Assembly (NCBI GenBank): GCA_963921795.1
Contig: OY997653.1
Coordinates: 3,370,499-3,434,498, forward strand
Source of the DNA: Nannobrachium achirus
Taxonomy: Eukaryota > Chordata > Actinopteri > Myctophiformes > Myctophidae
DNA: 64,000 bases
Direction of reading: 5' to 3'
Shown: positions 10,152 to 22,088 of the stretch, piece by piece
How the letters are laid out: each line of letters begins with the position of its first letter
Position numbering within the stretch: the stretch's first letter is position 1
The notes under the pieces: generated by a model
The model's database searches: none
The model's input: the letters and a program-made list of their open reading frames with translations, nothing else
Told to the model about the DNA's origin: nothing
Program-made: the position numbers and the translations under genes

Positions 10152-10562
10152 TAGGGATGGGACGATAGGCGATATTATCATTTATCGTGATAAAAAAACA
10201 CTCACGATAATCGTATTGTGGCGATTTAATTTATCGTGATATCGTCCTCCGTCATGCACTGGGATCAATTCACCTTGTATTTGCAGAGCTGCATATCCGG
10301 TACCATTTTAAACCCTCTATAATTGATAAAAGGTACTTATAATATACGTACTTGATACAGTCTTTTTTTCATTCTATCAAATGTCTTTGCCAAGAAATAG
10401 CCGATCTACAAGCTCCCAACTTGTGAGCTTGTAGATCTGCTATTTTTTGGCAAATGTTCCGCCCCAGGATAATGGATTTTGATGATCGCGATAATATTGT
10501 AAATCGTGATTTCTTTTGTCACAATAATCGTGGTATTACATTTTCATATCGTCCCATCCCTA
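10152..10562. mobile_element. TAGGGATGGGACGATA-family hAT MITE
   Basis: Ends TAGGGATGGGACGATA / ATCGTCCCATCCCTA with target duplication ATCATGTG/ATTATGTG (7 of 8). Hairpin 10386-10454 is at its centre. Sister copy 25359-25765. Confidence 0.85.
10386..10454. repeat. AGATCTACAAGC hairpin, TTTGCCAA arms
   Basis: Outer arms TTTGCCAAGAAATAG / CTATTTTTTGGCAAA are unique to this MITE family. Apex CCCAACTTGTG. Confidence 0.8.
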
Positions 10563-10965
10563 ATTATGTGTGACTATTAGGTTTTCTCAATGCAGAACCA
10601 GACAATCATAAAGTCATTTCAATAAAATCGTGATTTTTGTCTGTCACAGAATAACAAACTTGCAGAGCAGTAGCATAATGTGGACACATACAGTCTGTGC
10701 TCTGTATTGTGTAGATAAACACTGACTGAAGCCATTCTTTATTGTTTGTTCGGATTCTTTGGTCTTCTGTGACTGATCACCCTTTAGTCTACATGTGCTC
10801 AACACATGTCCCGCGCACTGTGTTTGGCACCTGACGAGGAGGGAAGGAAGTGCATTTCGTCACTGCCGGGCAGAAACCTCGTATCTCCCAAGTTTCAAAT
10901 GTGTATGTTTTCTTTTTTCCTAAAGCAAAGCCCTGCTTCATCATTCAAGACTTTCGCACAAAACT

Positions 10966-11036
10966 TGTGAAAATAGCAGATCTACAAGCACACATCGCCT
11001 CGCATCACGTTGTGTGCTAGATATGCAATTTTCACT
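10966..11036. repeat. AGATCTACAAGC hairpin broken by a LINE
   Basis: Arms TTGTGAAAATAGCAGATC to GCAATTTTCACT. The LINE target site AATTTTCACT is the outer right arm. Confidence 0.75.
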
Positions 11037-11660
11037 TTTTTTTTTTTTTGTAAAGATATTTTTATTTATTTATTTATATTTGTTTTATTTAGACAAAAGT
11101 TACAAGAATATCAATTTTATACAATAACAAAAGACAAGAACAACAAGTACAATAAAAAAAATAATAATAACAAAAATAACCCACCTGCTGTTTATGTTGC
11201 TGGTTTCCTCCTGACTAGATCTTTTCAGGAGTACAATAGGAAGTTAATTTGTTCAACCAATGTCTTTGAGAGCGAGGATTTTCAGCTTTCCAGTTTTGGA
11301 GAATACACTTTTTCCCAGCTGCCAGCAAAATAAAGTACTTCTTATGTTGACTTAGCGAGAGTCCCTGTACGTCTCCCAAAATCCAAATCGGATCAGATTT
11401 GGATGCCAAATCAGACTCCACTATTTCTGAAGTTGTTGTAACTATATATTTCCAGAACTCCTCCAGACATGGGCAGTTCCACAGCATATAAAGTAAATCA
11501 CCATCAGAGATTTTACATCTCTGGCAATTGGGGGAATCATTGTTGTAAATGTTATGTAATCTATGTGGAGTATAGTAGGTTCGATTAAAAATATTAAACT
11601 GCATTTGTCTGTGTTTAGTGGAGATTAAGATTCCCATTTTTGTTTTATAGGCATAGTGTT
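11037..11660 (-). mobile_element. 5'-truncated L1-type LINE
   Basis: Exact 10-bp target duplication AATTTTCACT (11027-11036 and 11661-11670), with a poly-T run at the left edge (the poly-A tail of a minus-strand insertion). The minus strand (11215-11637) stays open for 140 codons. It encodes a C-terminal Cys/His-rich stretch (residues 38-60, with NCQRC, GDLLYMLWNCP and EEFW) typical of L1/Tx1-type ORF2 C-termini. The frame ends without an upstream reverse transcriptase, so it is a dead fragment. Confidence 0.8.
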
Positions 11661-11741
11661 AATTTTCACTATTTTAAATCTTTTTTTAAATGATAAATAC
11701 AAAAAGAGCGGTTTTGGACATACAAGGTTTCCACCCGACAA

Positions 11742-12092
11742 CGACTATGGTTGGTTGTGTGTGTGCGTGTGTTACAGTCGTCATACAAAGTCTCGGGAGG
11801 CACCAGGGTGATGTCACGGGGTACCCGGTGGTCTGCTGCACTGCATGTGCGTGCACGTCCTGTGGTTTTCTGGTATACGGGGCACTGCATGGTAAAATAC
11901 CCCTATACTCGCGTGCAAGCGTTGCGCGCGCGCGTCTTTTCAGTGTTTCTCTCTTTCATTCACATTAATGCCTGCAGTCAGGCACGTGTGACTGCACACC
12001 AACACACATCCCCGTCCTAGTACTCACACAAACACGGGAAACAATTAGCTTTCGTTCTTTCACCAAACAAACGCCCACCACACACACGCACG

Positions 12093-12132
<40 letters not shown>

Positions 12133-12241
12133 ACATTCTCACACTGAATGACAGTGTTTTGAATACTTTCAAGGTTAGATACTATTAAAATATTGCACCT
12201 CTGAAAGAGGTCTGTTTTTCCTTTTCTCTCTCTCTCCGCCA

Positions 12242-12292
<51 letters not shown>

Positions 12293-12385
12293 TTAGTTTT
12301 CATAGGTTGTGGGGACATTACATAGACTTCCATTCATTTCCTGTGGCCTTACCCTAACCTCTATCCCTAAACCTAACCCCTCACC
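11742..12385. other. no gene recognised; simple repeats
   Basis: Contains a CA array (12079-12131) and an (ACGC)n array (12241-12292). Nothing else is supportable. Confidence 0.5.
12241..12292. repeat. (ACGC)n microsatellite
   Basis: Thirteen tandem ACGC units, a CpG-rich purine/pyrimidine-alternating tract. Confidence 0.95.
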
Positions 12386-12763
12386 TTAAAGGAGCTATAG
12401 TCAACTTTTTCATTGTAGGGCCGACACTTTGTTTACATCCTAGTCTATAGACTAGAATGTAAACAAAGTGTCGGTCTGACAATGGCCAAAATGATTATTT
12501 TTTTATCATTATTTTACGCTTTTTGTGGTCATTTTTGAATAGAAACACATATATGAAGCTTATTTTTTTTATAAAATATTTTCGAAACATTATTTTTATT
12601 TTAGCATCCGTTTTTCATGAAAAAGTTGACTATAGCTCCTTTAAACCTAACCCTAACCCTAACCGTTGTGGGGACCTACTATTTGGTCCCCGCAATGTCT
12701 ATTTCTCCAATTCTACTATACTTGTGGGGACATTTGGTCCTCACAAAGTAATATAAACCTGTC

Positions 12764-12765
<2 letters not shown>
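12300..12765. repeat. GTGGGGACC / TAACCC-type fish repeat
   Basis: Repeated TTGTGGGGACC and its complement GGTCCCCACAA flank short CCTAACCCTAACCC runs. The TTAA foldback MITE 12386-12644 is inserted within it. The TAACCC motif is interstitial and very short, so it is not a telomere. Confidence 0.5.
12386..12644. mobile_element. TTAA-flanked foldback MITE, internally deleted
   Basis: Same ends as 5761-6129 (AGGAGCTATAGTCAAC). Most of the left arm is deleted. Confidence 0.8.

Positions 12766-12830
<65 letters not shown>
12766..12830. repeat. (AC)n microsatellite
   Basis: About 65 bp of AC. Confidence 0.95.
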
Positions 12831-12837
<7 letters not shown>

Positions 12838-13087
12838 CAGCTCGAAAAAGCACTGACCACCAAACAAGGGAGTGGCGTCGCCCCGCTGCCAGCCAGCGGG
12901 TGGTTTCACCTGGCACCGAGCGGGGCTCTGGGCCGCTGTGTGGCCTGACAGCATGCAGTTTCCGTTAACCATTTGAACCCCAGCATCCCTCTATTCTGGG
13001 GCTGGCACTCAGTGAGAATGAAAGCAGTTCTACTGGCAAAAACATTTAGTGTTGAGCCGAAAACAGGAGGGGGCCTAGTATACAGAG

Positions 13088-13316
13088 CAGAGGTTGGCAA
13101 CTTTGACGATGGAGAGGGCCACTATATTTTCACACTCACTCCAGAGGGCCACGATGCATATACAAAAATAGCCGATCTACAAGCTCAAAACGCGTCGTAG
13201 TGCAACGCGTTTTGAGCTTGCAGATTGCTATTTTTGCTATTTTGGAATTTCTATTCCTGAAAAGTAAATTAAATGAAGGTGAGGGCCGCATGTGGCCGCC
13301 AGTTGCCCATGTATGA
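13088..13316. mobile_element. CAGAGGTTGGCAAC hAT-like MITE
   Basis: Left end CAGAGGTTGGCAAC, right end AGTTGCCCATGTATG, target duplication ATACAGAG/ATATAGAG (7 of 8). The hairpin at 13162-13236 is inside. Confidence 0.75.
13162..13236. repeat. AGATCTACAAGC hairpin, ACGCGTCG loop class
   Basis: Stem ACAAAAATAGCCGATCTAC to its near complement; inner CTCAAAACGCG / CGCGTTTTGAG. Confidence 0.85.
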
Positions 13317-13530
13317 TATAGAGGGTATGTGTGTGACATCATCATCATACCTGGAAGTTATGTGGGAACGCCTACTGAGTGGCAGAAAACTACTTTCTGG
13401 CGTTGACAGCCCAGACATCGGTATCGGATCGGTATTGATGTTGCCATATCGGTAATTGGATCGAAAGTGACAAATCTCAGTATCTCTAGCACACACCTCA
13501 GACGTCTCTGCTGCATGTCGTACGTACGTA

Positions 13531-13581
13531 CAGTAGGTACAGTAGGTACAGTAGGTACAGTAGGTACAGTAGGTGCAGTAC
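13531..13581. repeat. 9-bp tandem repeat (GTACAGTAG)n
   Basis: About five direct copies. Confidence 0.9.
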
Positions 13582-13653
13582 GTTGTACAGTACGCAAATG
13601 AAGATGCAGATGTAAACCACGTGACCTAAGCCCTATTTTGCTCAGAAATAGTG

Positions 13654-15660
13654 AACAGTTTACAGTTTAGGCATTTAGCAGACGCTTTTAATCCAAAGCG
13701 ACTTACAATAAGCAGGTAATACATCGATATGATAAGCAAGATAATATGTCAGTACATCAACAACAATATAACAAATGCATAGGAATATCAATCTAGAAAA
13801 AACAATAAATAGGTAGACCACGCACCTAATCAGTAAAAAAGTTCTAAAACCTAAAAATGCTATCTAGCATCATGTATGGTCATTGAGGGAATGAGATTGT
13901 TACAGTAGTGCTATGGGTTTAGGTGGAATCTGAAGAGGTGAGTCTTCAGTCCACGGCAGAAGCTAGGGAGTGAGTCTGTAGTTCTAATGGAAGCTAGGGA
14001 GTGAGTCTGTAGTTCTAATGGAAGCTAGGGAGTGAGTCTGTAGTAAGTGAAGCTAGGGAGTGAGTCTGTAGTTCTAATGGAAGCTAGGGAGTGAGTCTGT
14101 AGTTATAATGGAAGGTAGGGAGTGAGTCTTTAGTAAGCTAGGGATTGAGTCTGTAGTTCTAATGGAAGCTAGGGAGTGAGTCTGTAGTTATAATGGAAGC
14201 TAGGGAGTGAGTCTGTAGTTCTAATGGAAGCTAGGGAGTGAGTCTGTAGTTATAATGGAAGCTAGGGAGTGAGTCTGTAGTTCTAATGGAAGCTAGGGAG
14301 TGAGTCTTTAGTAAGCTAGGGATTGAGTCTGTAGTTCTAAGTGAAGCTAGGGAGTGAGTCTGTAGTTCTAATGGAAGCTTGGGAGTGAGTCTGGAGTTCT
14401 AATGGAAGCTAGGGAGTGATTCTGTAGTTATAATGGAAGCTAGGGAGTGAGTCTTTAGTAAGCTAGGGATTGAGTCTGTAGTTCTAAGTGAAGCTAGGGA
14501 GTGAGTCTGTAGTTCTAATGGAAGCTTGGGAGTGAGTCTGTAATTCTAATGGAAGCTAGGGAGTGAGTCTGTAGTTCTAATGGAAGCTAGGGAGTGAGTC
14601 TGTAATTCTAATGGAAGCTAGGGAGTGAGTCTGTAATTCTAATGGAAGCTTGGGAGTGAGTCTGTAATTCTAATGGAAGCTAGGGAGTGAGTCTGTAGTA
14701 AGTGAAGCTAGGGAGTGAGTCTGGAGTTCTAATGGAAGCTAGGGAGTGAGTCTGTAGTAAGTGAAGCTAGGGAGTGAGTCTGTAGTTCTAATGGAAGCTA
14801 GGGAGTGAGTCTGTAGTTCTAATGGAAGCTAGGGAGTGAGTCTGTAGTTATAATGGAAGCTAGGGAGTGAGTCTTTAGTAAGCTAGGGATTGAGTCTGTA
14901 GTTCTAAGTGAAGCTAGGGAGTGAGTCTGTAGTTCTAATGGAAGCTTGGGAGTGAGTCTGTAGTTCTAATGGAAGCTAGGTAGTGAGTCTGTAATTCTAA
15001 TGGAAGCTAGGTAGTGAGTCTGTAATTCTAATGGAAGCTAGGTAGTGAGTCTGTAATTCTAATGGAAGCTAGGGAGTGAGTCTGTAGTTATAATGGAAGC
15101 TAGGGAGTGAGTCTTTAGTAAGCTAGGGATTGAGTCTGTAGTTCTAAGTGAAGCTAGGGAGTGAGTCTGTAGTTCTAATGGAAGCTTGGGAGTGAGTCTG
15201 TAGTTCTAATGGAAGCTAGGGAGTGAGTCTGTAGTTCTAATGGAAGCTAGGGAGTGAGTCTGTATGTAGTTCTAATGGAAGCTAGGGAGTGAGTCTGTAG
15301 TTCTAATGGAAGCTAGGGAGTGAGTCTGTAGTTCTAATGGAAGCTAGGGATTGAGTCTGTAGTTCTAATGGAAGCTAGGGAGTGAGTCTGTAGTTCTAAT
15401 GGAAGCTAGGGAGTGAGTCTTTAGTTCTAATGGAAGCTAGGGAGTGAGTCTGTAGTTCTAATGGAAGCTAGGGAGTGAGTGTGTAGTTCTAATGGAAGCT
15501 AGGGAGTGAGGGTGTAACTCTAATGGAAGCTAGGGAGTGAGTCTGTAGTTCTAATGGAAGCTAGGGAGTGAGGAGTCTGTAGTTCTAATGGAAGCTAGGG
15601 AGTGAGTCTGTAGTTCTAATGGAAGCTAGGGAGTGAGTCACTTGTTTCACTCACAGAATC
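13654..15660 (+). repeat. CATTTAGCAGACGC-type teleost repeat expanded by a minisatellite
   Basis: Begins CAGTTTAGGCATTTAGCAGACGC and runs, as in the copy at 40243, to the GTGAGTCTTCAGTCCACGG motif. There the copy turns into the tandem array 13959-15639. Confidence 0.7.
13959..15639. repeat. 31-bp minisatellite, about 54 units
   Basis: Consensus unit begins GAAGCTAGGGAGTGAGTCTG and continues TAGTTCTAATG. Shorter variants (AGTAAGTGAAGC, TTTAGTAAGC) recur at 14128, 14306, 14453, 14873 and 15113, giving a higher-order pattern. The unit exists once in the related repeat at 40491 and 41151 onward, so the array grew from a single-copy segment. Confidence 0.95.
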
Positions 15661-16562
15661 TGGCAAACGGACCGGAAGTGGAGATTTTACTCAATGCAGT
15701 GTTTTTTCTGCTCTTACCAATACAACACACAGCACTATTACTAGCGTTGCTTTGTAGTTGATTAGTTTAGGAAATTGAGAGTTGAGATTGTGAATATGCT
15801 ATTTAGTAAAAATGTGCGACGGGAAAATGTCTCTGGCTTATTTTGGCTTGTTTTTGCAGCAGTAGCAATAATGGTCCATTCTACAACTCCCTCAATCCGA
15901 CAGCCAGGGGCCCCTCAACAAAACTGAGCATGTCCAGTCTTCCAGTTTTCCGTCGATACTGGTCGATAGAGTTCCCGACACGCTGCCGAAAACCTGCCGA
16001 TGATCTCCCTGTCGGCAACAGACGCTTTCCGCCGCCTTCTGCCGCCGATTCCTGGCCGAATCGCTTTGCTTAAAAGTGCACTTAACCCTATCAGTGCCAG
16101 CTTTCACCACTAGAGGGCGCCCAGTGGCCAAATAATTCATCATAAAGATACACTGTTACATGCACAAGCCCTGCGCAGCCATGATGCACCAGAACACTTT
16201 CCTCTGTTCATTTACAGGAACAGGATGAAGTTAGCTTGAAGTTAGCTATTGGCTACCAAGCATTTTAGAAGACCTATTTTCGGCGATTTAACCATGATTA
16301 AACCTTGCACACCTCATGGATATGCTTGGAACAGAGAAAATGAGCTCTAAAGATCCTGGATTGCATTGGAGTGGATGGTAAATATCGGCGGCGCGACGCT
16401 CTCGCGGGCGGGGTAAACAGAATATAGTGGGGTTCAAAAAAAAAAGTAACTTCAAAATTTATTTTTATTTTTTCCAAAAAAAAAATAAATTTATATCCCG
16501 AACTAGTTCGGGATAGGCACTCAGGACGTTAATACGGCCCAAATTATCCCGAACTAGTTGAG
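15660..16562. other. no gene recognised
   Basis: Mostly unique sequence. The short palindrome ATCCCGAACTAGTTCGGGAT lies near 16495-16515. Short open frames here have no recognisable domain. Confidence 0.5.
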
Positions 16563-17003
16563 TTAAAGGATTACTTCACCACTTTTCAACCTATCTTCAT
16601 ATAATAGGTCCTCACTGATGTTCATAATAATTGCAACAAAAAATAATTCGGTCCAAGTATCTTAGGAGGGCTGTTGGAAGTTCAGAAATCCATAGTCTTG
16701 TGACATCATCAATGGGAATCCAATCTAATAGAAAATGCAGGCTTTCTATTCCTGAAAAGTTGCAATGTTAAAGTCTATTGTTCTCGCGATAATAAAAATC
16801 AAAAATATTTTTTCAAAAATATTGGTTGAAAAAAATCCGTCAAATGATGATGTCACAATTCTATGGATTTCTGAACTTCCCAGAAGTTCCCACAGCTCTA
16901 AGAGACTTGGACAGAGTAGATTTTTTTTTTGCAATTTTATTATGAAAATGAATGAGGACCTATTATATGAAGATAGGTTGAAAAGTGGCAAAGTCCTCCT
17001 ATA
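16563..17003. mobile_element. TTAA-type foldback MITE (AGGATTACTTCACCAC)
   Basis: Left end TTAAAGGATTACTTCACCAC. The long inverted arms share AACCTATCTTCATATAATAG and its complement. The right end is decayed (CCTCCTATAA). Confidence 0.7.
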
Positions 17004-17163
17004 AGTGCGGCAGGGAGTTTATTCAGTGAAAAGAGCAGATCTGCTATTTGTTGAAAAAAACTTCTCTTGCCAAAATGAGGACAGGTTCAACGTGGTCAAA
17101 GTGGTTTATTACCGGTATACATGCTGTATATATTCATATACTGTATATGTTACACGAAATGTC

Positions 17164-17293
<130 letters not shown>

Positions 17294-17715
17294 TCTCTCA
17301 CACTGGCACCGTGGTCCACCGTGTTCATTAGGCCGGCACGGCACCGCTGTGTGTGTGTATGGAAAACAGAGAGAGGTGGAGAGCAGGAGTCATGCTTTTT
17401 GGAAGGGTCCAACTCTTCCCAAGTAGTAATTAGGTAGGAAAAATATTGCCTCAAATATGATTATAATGATGATACATGAGGTGCAGGAGAGCGAGGCAAT
17501 TATCTCATTGGAATAAATCAAGCCGAAGCGGCGTTAGTGGAACGCCCGGTGGCATTTTGAGAGGCGGTCCAAAGTAAAAGGTCTTCGAAGTGAGAGAGTG
17601 TTGTTGTGACTGGCCCTCAGCTCAGTCCCGAATTACCCAGTGCTAATTCAGCTAATTCAGTGCATTTACTTAACCCATGCATTTAGGCTTGGGAATTATT
17701 GAATGCTTTAGCTAT

Positions 17716-17792
17716 TGAAAAATAGCGGATATACAAGCTTGCAGTGCGGCACCGAGTGCCGTGCTGCGAGCTTGTAGATCTGCTATTTTTGA
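17716..17792. repeat. AGATCTACAAGC hairpin, GCACCGAGTGC loop class
   Basis: Stem GAAAAATAGCGGATATACAAGC to its complement, apex GCGGCACCGAGTGCCG. Confidence 0.85.
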
Positions 17793-18141
17793 AAAAGTTG
17801 TGAAAATGTGTGCAAAGCTTTGAATATATGTATTTTTAAAGCGAATGTTTGTTACTCAAATGTTGCTTCTGGGTGGTCCGTGGAACTAAATATTTTGAGA
17901 TGGGGGTCCGTGGCCAAATGCATATCCTTTTGGGGTCCTTCACATGAAAAGGTTTGAGAACCACTGACATAGTAGTCTCTAAAGAACAGACTAACTGACC
18001 TCCAGTTAAGTGAAAAGGACCTTTTCCTTGACAATGGCTGGCCAGATTGCTGACATAGAAACATATTTTTTTTTCAAAAAACCTTTGAAGGATTCAAAAG
18101 ACACTTATAGAATCGGGTCAACATTCTAATTTTCACGATTT

Positions 18142-18209
18142 TTCAAAAATGGCAGATCTACAAGCTCGCAGAGTGCCGCGCTGTTAGCATGTATATCTGC
18201 TATTTTTCA
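18142..18209. repeat. AGATCTACAAGC hairpin, shortened apex
   Basis: Outer arms intact (CAAAAATGGCAG / CTGCTATTTTT); the loop is reduced to GAGTGCCGC. Confidence 0.75.
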
Positions 18210-18267
18210 ATATTTAAAGCATAAAATAATGATACACAATAATGTGTACCCGTTCTGAATGGGTTAA

Positions 18268-19047
18268 GAACAATTCTGAGGTAATTGTACTTTACTTGAG
18301 TTATTACAGTTTCCGATACTTTTACTCCACTACATCTCGGTCCAAATATTGCACTTTTACTCCTCTACATTTATTTGAAAACTTGAGTTACTAATTACTT
18401 AGTTATTATTACTTCAACTAATTGCTAATTACTTCAACTTATTGCGACTGAAGGTCGCAGTTTAGTATGTGAAACTTTTTTTACAGTGGTCTATGGGTTT
18501 GCCGCTCTGACGTCACTGTGATGTCAGGGGAACCACTCTACCAGAATGGGTTTGCGGCTGTGACATCACGCTCTGGCTTCACTGTGATGTCACACTAACA
18601 GAATCCCTTTTATGTCCATACATGGAGTTCCCTGATGTCATCAATATTAAGACCATATCTAACAGGACTTCATATGGGAATGCCCTTATATGGAGGCCAC
18701 ATCGGCCACATACCACACTAACATAATCCATATATGGTCAAGATGGCCCATATCTGTTTGGCTGGTTCTACTACAGACAGGGATCTCCATGTATGGGCAT
18801 AAAAGGTGATGTCCTAGTACATGGATCTCCATATACTGTATGGGTAACTGGTCCAGATGGCCAAGACATGGCATGTTGATGGTGACGTCACCATGAATGC
18901 TGGTCCCTGATTGGCTACGAGCGTAAACACAGAACGCAGTACTTGCACGCTCTGCTGGTGCAAATGATAACACTGGCGCTTTTAAAACCATTCAATGAAT
19001 GCCAACAATGTCCACACAGTGTTGATGGGCTCCTTTTGTTTAATATC
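18268..19047. repeat. CCATATATGG-type low-copy repeat region
   Basis: Contains GGATCTCCATGTATGGGCATAAAAGG and related motifs shared with 26700-27060, 35868-36118 and 45220-45735. Boundaries are not clear. The first 200 bp resemble part of the CAGTGGTGGAAA element. Confidence 0.5.
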
Positions 19048-19055
19048 CAATAGAT

Positions 19056-19511
19056 CAGAGGTCTTCAACATGGGGTCCGGGACCCCTAGGAGGTCCTCAG
19101 AGTTACTACAGGGGGTCCTCCAAATCTTTGTGTGATAGAAACTTTTATTTCTCCTTTTTTATATTAACCACTTGAACCCTAGCGTCCATATTCCGAGAAC
19201 TTCAGCCAAAAAATAGCCGATCTACAAGCTGCGAGGCGTTGTGAGCTTGTAGATCGGCTATTTACGGCAAAGATGTTTGGGGTAGTGGAGAAAAAGAGCA
19301 GACCAAGTACAGAGTGAAAGGACAAGTTTATTAAGTATTGACGGTTCAAGTGGTTAAATATCTGAAAACACAGATTGACATGAATCCAAAATACACTGAC
19401 GATCGTGCCGTCTATATGGAATCTATGGGTTGTGTGGGGGTCCCTGCTTCATCTCTCTGTATCTCTTGTATCTCTAAGGGGTCCTTGGCCTGAAATAGTT
19501 GAAGACCCCTG
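19056..19511. mobile_element. CAGGGGTCTTCAAC-family hAT MITE
   Basis: Ends CAGAGGTCTTCAACA / GTTGAAGACCCCTG with exact target duplication CAATAGAT (19048-19055 and 19512-19519). Hairpin 19205-19268 inside. Confidence 0.9.
19205..19268. repeat. AGATCTACAAGC hairpin
   Basis: Stem GCCAAAAAATAGCCGATCTAC to the near complement GGCTATTTACGGC, apex GCGAGGCG. Confidence 0.8.
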
Positions 19512-19519
19512 CAATAGAT

Positions 19520-21686
19520 AATAGTGACGGCGAGTGAACAGTCAGTGTGACAGTCCGGCATTACAGTATGTCTGGAATGGATCATCTGTGCGCTGAAATC
19601 ACACCTCTCTTCATGTCAAACAGAGTTCTATAAAAGCCTTCTGCCGGAATCTGCCCTGCAGGGCTCATGAGAAAACTAACATGCTTCAGTGGTCCACACA
19701 GTACAGTACAGACACACGTTGTGCACACACCTCGCACCCCCACCACCCCCCCTCCGTGGAAATATTTTACGACGTGGTCTCCATTTTGACAGGGCTTTCC
19801 CAGAGAGCCTATTAAAGCTATCTGACACTTTTTTCGTATTTGTACATTTCTCATTCCGAGCCGGTCTGTGTCTCTCTCTCTTTCTGTTTCATCTTCTTGT
19901 TGTCTCTGCCTGTTACAAATCTTCCTCTTCCTATTATATATGTTCCTGTCTCTTTTCTCTGGCTCCCCACCCCTCCCTCTCTTTCTCTCTCTCTCTCTCT
20001 CCTCTCTCCCACTCTCCCTCGCCCCGGTGTGAGACGGCGCTTCCACACAGGCTGTCTTTATGCGCTGACTGTTTGTTCTGCCGGGGCTAACGCTGCAGAA
20101 ACAACCCCGCTGCGCTCGCTAGCGAGCGAAGGCTACCTACACACGAAGAACATACACTGAGTCGTTTCCTAAACGTTAAGCGTACGCACGGAATCGCCTC
20201 ACGAAATGCTTGTGTCCTCATGAAAACACTGAGAACCCAACTAAACAACTGTATTACATATGCCAGGCCTGAGGGTGGCACTGTAAAGCTGCCATAAAGC
20301 ACCAAAAAGAGAGAGGAAGAGAGCAATGTGGGGTTTGTTTTCAAGCCCCCAGAACCACGGTAGAGCATTGAAGCCATAGACATAGAAAGGTAGACGCCTC
20401 CTTCGGCTAAGGGGCGTATGCATTTAGCAACAAAGGGAATCTTCATCACTTCCGTGTTCATTGCTTCCGCGTGCGTCACACATAGAGAAGTTGCCAGGCC
20501 AATCAGAGGCAGGTGGGGGCGGGTCTCTACGTACGCAGCCTGTGAGAACAGCTGAGCCGCGCAACATCGGAACTGGCTCCGTTGAATTGAATTGTGGTCC
20601 TTGGATAAGTCCCGGAAAAGTTGTGCTGTGATTGGCCGGTAGTCACTTTGACTGATAGCGTTCCCTTGGTTTTTCCAGGAACTCCGGACTAGAACTTTTG
20701 CACATCGCTCCAATTAACTGCAGAGGTGACCGAGGCATCTAGCTCTTTATATCTGTGATTGAAGCAGCCTTAGCCTAGTGGTCAAACGTGGGCCTGCAGT
20801 TAAACGCTACTGCGCCTGCGTATGCTAACTGCTAAGGCTACTGTTTACCCTAGTGCGCCTGCTCAGGCCTCGGCCAATCAAAAAATTTGGCACATAATCC
20901 AAACCTACCAATCAGGGTGCCGCATTTATGTGCCAAAAACGGCTGCTCCTGCAGTCTTCCGGGTGCTTCAAACGCCACTGATTAACTTGCATTGAAATGA
21001 TAGCTGGGGGCGGGGCTGGTCCGCTCTCTATTTATATATGTCACGTTTTATTTGAGTGTCAGTGAAATTGAGAACAGGAGCGCGGTTAGGGTTAGGGTTG
21101 GGCATAGTTTTACAGAGGATAAGGTTAGGGTTAGAGTTAGGCATAGTATGGCTAATGGCTAAACACAGCCGAGCTGGGCTAGTAGATAAACAACGAAAGA
21201 GGTGTCGCAGACGAGTGACGTCAGCGACTGCACAAGTGAATGGCTGTTGTCGCCATCTCATGGTGAATACGTAGAATTACACAGGGGCGCTGATAAGAGA
21301 CTATCAAGGTGAATTGATCCAGGTGGTGTTAGGGGTGTGTGGTGAACGACAAAATGAACGATCTTACCCCAATCTCACTGAGTTACCCAAACTGACTGTA
21401 ACATATAACTCGTTTGTTTTGCATTTTCTTTATGTCCACTTGTTGCTGCCTGTGGTAGTGTAGGAGGGAGCTGTACTATTGCACTCAGTAGCAGGAGCGC
21501 AAAGCTGACCTTTTGCGGATTCACCTAAAATAGTTTTCGCATGGACGGCACCTAAAGTTTGACACGCGGCCGAGGGAAGGGAAGATGAGAGAGATAAACC
21601 TTTGAGACTGGTCTGGTTGAGGACGTGAGGCAGATTTACATCCCAATGGATGCTGGTGCACATCTGGCAATGGCACACACACACAT

Positions 21687-21690
<4 letters not shown>
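19520..21690. other. no gene or element recognised
   Basis: Holds a CT-rich tract (about 19870-20020), a GGTTAGGGTTAGGG-like stretch near 21083 and otherwise apparently unique DNA. Open frames on the minus strand at 19582-20046 and 20087-20713 have low-complexity or unconvincing composition. Confidence 0.5.

Positions 21691-21747
<57 letters not shown>
21691..21747. repeat. (AC)n microsatellite
   Basis: About 56 bp of AC. Confidence 0.95.
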
Positions 21748-21749
<2 letters not shown>

Positions 21750-21819
21750 GTGGGGTTACAACGTACTGGTAGAATTTTCTAATGTTATGTTAAGTTAAAA
21801 ATTGCACTGCTGCATAATG

Positions 21820-22088
21820 CATATCGTCGTTGTCGGGTGGAAACCTTGCATCTCCAAGTTTCAAATGTGTACGTTCTTTCGAGAAGTAAAGCCCTGCTTC
21901 ATCATACAAGGCCGTCGCACAAAAGTAGTGAAAACAGCCGATCTACAAGCACACAACGCCTCGCGGTGCGAGGCGTTGTGTGCTTGTAGATCGGCTGTTT
22001 TCACTAGTTTAAATCATTTTAAAAATGATAGATACAAAACGAACAGTTTTGGACATACAAGGTTTCCACCCGACAACGACGATATAGT
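21820..22088. mobile_element. GTCGTTGTCGGGTGGAAACC-family MITE, solo copy
   Basis: The best free-standing copy: inverted ends TCGTCGTTGTCGGGTGGAAA / CCACCCGACAACGACGA flanked by TA. The hairpin at 21926-22006 is almost perfect. Confidence 0.85.
21926..22006. repeat. AGATCTACAAGC hairpin, ACGCCTCGC loop class, near-perfect
   Basis: Stem of about 38 bp from TAGTGAAAACAGCCGATC to its exact complement, apex CCTCGCGGTGCGAGG. Confidence 0.95.

Larger units (their letters stand above)
10857..11741. mobile_element. GTCGTTGTCGGGTGGAAACC-family MITE, split by a LINE
   Basis: Left end CGTCACTGCCGGGCAGAAACC and right end GGTTTCCACCCGACAACGAC. It is interrupted within the hairpin's right arm by an L1-type insertion (11037-11660). 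Confidence 0.75.
17670..18267 (-). mobile_element. TTAACCCATTTAG-family MITE with two hairpins
   Basis: TTAA-bounded (17670-17673 and 18264-18267). Left hairpin 17716-17792, right hairpin 18142-18209, and a GGGGTCC-type hAT-like terminus (GGTTTGAGAACCACTG) in the middle. Confidence 0.75.

Noticed and set aside
12350-12662. Telomere repeat
   Set aside because: Only a few TAACCC units inside a dispersed GTGGGGACC repeat.
13959-15639. CRISPR-like or regulatory array
   Set aside because: Units are directly adjacent without unique spacers and the genome is eukaryotic, so it is a minisatellite.
19582-20046. 154-codon frame rich in Arg/Glu
   Set aside because: It is the reverse of a CT-rich tract.
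20087-20713. 208-codon minus-strand open frame
   Set aside because: No domain, odd composition and no splice or start context; likely chance in GC-richer DNA.
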